Source: an uncultured Eubacteriales bacterium
Lineage (GTDB): Bacteria; Bacillota; Clostridia; Christensenellales; UBA1242
Direction: 5' to 3'
Assembly: GCA_900556185.1 (NCBI GenBank)
Contig: USNN01000045.1
Location: 1 to 7,522 of the forward strand
DNA: 7,522 bases
The notes below the pieces were generated by a model, which did no database searches, had not been told where the DNA came from, and worked only from the letters and a program-made list of their open reading frames with translations. A program made the translations under genes and the position numbers. Position 1 is the first letter of the stretch. Each line of letters opens with the position of its first letter. This document shows positions 5,712 through 7,522 of this stretch, piece after piece.

Positions 5712-7016
5712 ATGGATATTGCAAAGTTATTAGAAAAAAAGCGAGATGGTAAGGAGTTAACCGCTGAAGAAATTAAATCTTTTATAGACGGAGTAACTAA
5801 CAAAACTATAGAAGAAGCACAAATTGGTGCTATGCTTATGGCAATTACGGCAAATGGGCTTACGGCAGTTGAAGCGTATAACTATAGTAAGTGTTTAGCT
5901 GAAAGTGGCGAAATGATGAATGTTTATAAAATCGCTCCAGACGCTGTAGATAAACATAGCACGGGTGGTGTAACAGATAGTTGCACTCTTGTTGTGTTGC
6001 CAGTTTTAGCATCATTAGGGCTTACGATTGCAAAATATAGCACCAAAAATATTGGGGCTAGTTTTGGTACTTTGGATAGGCTTAGTGTGTTTGATGGTTA
6101 TAAGCCTGCAATATCTACAAGAAAGTTTTACCAAGTTATTAAAAGTGTTGGTATTAGTGTGATTGGTGCAAACGAAAAAATTATGCCAGCCGACCGAGAA
6201 CTTTATAGATACCGAGAATTAACTGCAACTGTTCCTAGTATTCCACTAATTGCTTCTAGCATAATGGCGAAAAAGATTGCTATGGGCACAAAAACGGTTG
6301 TGTTGGATGTTAAGTGTGGCGAGGGGTCTTTGCTTAAAAACGAGAAACAAGCTGAAAGTCTTGCGAACCTTATGATAGAAATTGGTAATCTTGCGGGCAT
6401 TAAAACAAGTGCTATTATATCTAGTTTAAATCAGCCACTTGGTATGGTGATTGGACCAATGCTAGAAGTTAAAGAGGCAATCGACCTACTTTCTGGCGAC
6501 CCTAAGTTTGAAGGCACTGACCTATATAACTTATGCAAGGAAATGGTTGTGCATATTTTAATTGAAACCGGAAAAGCAAGAAGCCGAATACTTGCAGAAG
6601 ATATGTTCTCAGACGCCATAACCAGTGGTCTTGCTAAAAACAAACTACGAGATATGATTGTGGCTCACGGCGGTAACACCAAAAAGTTTGACAACCCAGA
6701 CTTGCTTATTCCAAATGTGAATAGTTTTTATATTGCAAGTGAAAAAACTGGGTATTTATATGATATTAATTTGAAAGAATTATATAGAGCAATTAATGTT
6801 ATTGGTGCAACAACCGATGGCACAATAAACCGTAATGTTGGTGTAGAACTAATGGCAAAAGAAGGCGACAAGGTTATAAAGGGCGAAAAACTTGCAAAAG
6901 TGTATTATTCGCTAGATGATCCTAACTTTGCGTCTGCTGTTGCTTGCATTAGAAAGTGTTTTAGAATTGAAAAGACAAAACCAGCTAAGAAAAATTTAGT
7001 ATATAAAATTATGTAA
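5712..7016 (+). CDS. deoA: Pyrimidine-nucleoside / thymidine phosphorylase
   Basis: It catalyses phosphorolysis of thymidine or related pyrimidine nucleosides to the free base and (deoxy)ribose-1-phosphate in nucleoside salvage; the next gene, deoC, acts later in the same route. At 434 residues it equals the family norm (about 433-440). The helical N-terminal region (to about 65) and the alpha/beta phosphorylase domain are present, with DKHSTGG at 80-86 (H82 matches the proposed catalytic His). Base-binding residues R168, S183 and K187 lie in YRELTATVPSIPLIASSIMAKK-type sequence, QPLGMVIG is at 241-248, and a C-terminal biotinyl-like domain covers about 345-425. The oddity is the loop normally written SGRGLGHTGGTLDKLE: here residues 110-125 read as STKNIGASFGTLDRLS. 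Phosphate ligands S110 and T120 are kept, but Arg, His and two Gly are lost. GGVGD is GGVTD, and LGAGR near the end is IGATT. Substrate preference is therefore uncertain. ATG 5712 follows AAGGGG (5698-5703) by 8 bases; TTG 5685 lies in the promoter start region. Confidence 0.92.
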   Translation: MDIAKLLEKKRDGKELTAEEIKSFIDGVTNKTIEEAQIGAMLMAITANGLTAVEAYNYSKCLAESGEMMNVYKIAPDAVDKHSTGGVTDSCTLVVLPVLASLGLTIAKYSTKNIGASFGTLDRLSVFDGYKPAISTRKFYQVIKSVGISVIGANEKIMPADRELYRYRELTATVPSIPLIASSIMAKKIAMGTKTVVLDVKCGEGSLLKNEKQAESLANLMIEIGNLAGIKTSAIISSLNQPLGMVIGPMLEVKEAIDLLSGDPKFEGTDLYNLCKEMVVHILIETGKARSRILAEDMFSDAITSGLAKNKLRDMIVAHGGNTKKFDNPDLLIPNVNSFYIASEKTGYLYDINLKELYRAINVIGATTDGTINRNVGVELMAKEGDKVIKGEKLAKVYYSLDDPNFASAVACIRKCFRIEKTKPAKKNLVYKIM

Positions 7017-7024
7017 GGAATGTT

Positions 7025-7522
7025 ATGTTTGGGTTATTTAGACGCAGAAAAAACGCAGATGACGAAGTAAGTGAAAAAAATGTAAATAAAATAGTGGACT
7101 ACACTATAATTTCACCCACTGCAACTAAAAAAGAGTTGGAGCGGGCTATGTGTGTTGCGTATAAAAACCGATACTATTCGGTGGTGGTTAACCCAATTAA
7201 TGTGGAGTTTGCCCGTAGTTATATAGACCTAAAGTTAAAGGGTATGTTAAAACTTGTGGCGGTAGTTGGTTTTCCACTTGGCGAAAACTGCTTGGATACA
7301 AAAATTTATGAAATTAAAAAAGCCCTAGCACAGGGTGCTGACGAAGTGGATGTGGCTATATCCGTTAGCAGAATTAAAATGGGCGAATACTCTTATGTTA
7401 AAAATGAAGTATCAAGAATAGCCAAGGCCTGCAGAAAGGCAGTGGTTAAAATTATTATTGAGTCTTCTAGTTTAAACCGAACTGAACTTAGTAAGGTGGT
7501 TTCAATTTGTGCAAAATATAAA
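7025..7522 (+). CDS. deoC: Deoxyribose-phosphate aldolase, 5' part (runs off the window)
   Basis: DeoC splits 2-deoxyribose-5-phosphate into acetaldehyde and glyceraldehyde-3-phosphate, the last step of deoxynucleoside breakdown begun by DeoA. The first 166 residues are visible, and the frame is open at the window end. Family features: IVDYTIISPTAT at 23-34 (usually DHTLL-x-P-x-A-T), a VVVNPINV strand at 53-60, VVGFPLGEN at 80-88, KKALAQGADEVDVAIS at 98-113 (D109 is the likely catalytic Asp of EVD), and VVKIIIESSSL at 140-150. The Schiff-base lysine of the VKTSTG region lies beyond the window. Residues 1-22, starting FGLFRRRKN, are a basic extension before the usual start of the domain. The usual DHT His is Tyr. 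ATG 7025 is 8 bases after the deoA stop, with AAGGA at 7015-7019 overlapping that stop, so the two genes are one operon. An ATG at 7020 in another frame closes after 16 codons. Confidence 0.9.
   Translation, partial: MFGLFRRRKNADDEVSEKNVNKIVDYTIISPTATKKELERAMCVAYKNRYYSVVVNPINVEFARSYIDLKLKGMLKLVAVVGFPLGENCLDTKIYEIKKALAQGADEVDVAISVSRIKMGEYSYVKNEVSRIAKACRKAVVKIIIESSSLNRTELSKVVSICAKYK

Noticed and set aside
457..7522. TGA reassigned to Trp (mollicute-like code)
   Set aside because: No gene has an in-frame TGA and all Trp codons seen are TGG. No gene ends in TGA either, so the sequence gives no positive evidence for recoding.

Overview
The window is mostly a low-G+C (about one third G+C, judged from sampled lines) stretch of ordinary bacterial housekeeping DNA. 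It carries the 3' part of obg, then yhbY, pheS, pheT, an unknown membrane protein on the opposite strand, deoA, and the 5' part of deoC. Gene content, A-rich Shine-Dalgarno sites and AT-rich promoters fit a member of the Bacillota, probably an uncultured gut-type clostridial or mollicute-like lineage; that placement is inference. Trp is written TGG throughout and no gene ends in TGA, so the sequence does not show whether TGA is reassigned.

Positions 1 to about 460-490 look different. They are richer in G+C (about 46% in sampled lines) and rich in GATC. They hold the 3' end of a CrtO-like acyltransferase gene of a kind I associate with Lachnospiraceae, followed by a near-consensus promoter, an operator-like dyad and a perfect AAGGAGG ribosome binding site. 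This expression signal reads straight into the C-terminal third of an Obg GTPase that lacks its Obg fold and the G1-G3 motifs. Because obg is normally essential and whole, the simplest reading is an assembly chimera. A real rearrangement is the alternative.

From there on: obg' and yhbY (ribosome assembly) are close-packed and end at a strong hairpin terminator at 1288-1325. The 3' arm of that hairpin supplies the -35 box of the next promoter, which drives pheS-pheT, the two subunits of phenylalanyl-tRNA synthetase, with a very short leader and no T-box. A bidirectional terminator at 4793-4818 separates pheT from a convergent gene (4817-5602, minus) for a four-helix membrane protein. The cytosolic part of that protein faintly resembles the end of an Mrr-type restriction-endonuclease fold without visible catalytic residues. 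A 109-bp divergent region with an extended -10 promoter and repeated ACGAA/TTCGT words then drives deoA-deoC, a deoxynucleoside-salvage operon: DeoA makes deoxyribose-1-phosphate and DeoC cleaves deoxyribose-5-phosphate. DeoA keeps its phosphate and base ligands but has an unusual glycine-rich loop.

I see no mobile element, CRISPR array, tRNA or rRNA. The least explained items are the membrane protein, the DeoA loop, the near absence of GATC from the low-G+C part, and the junction itself.
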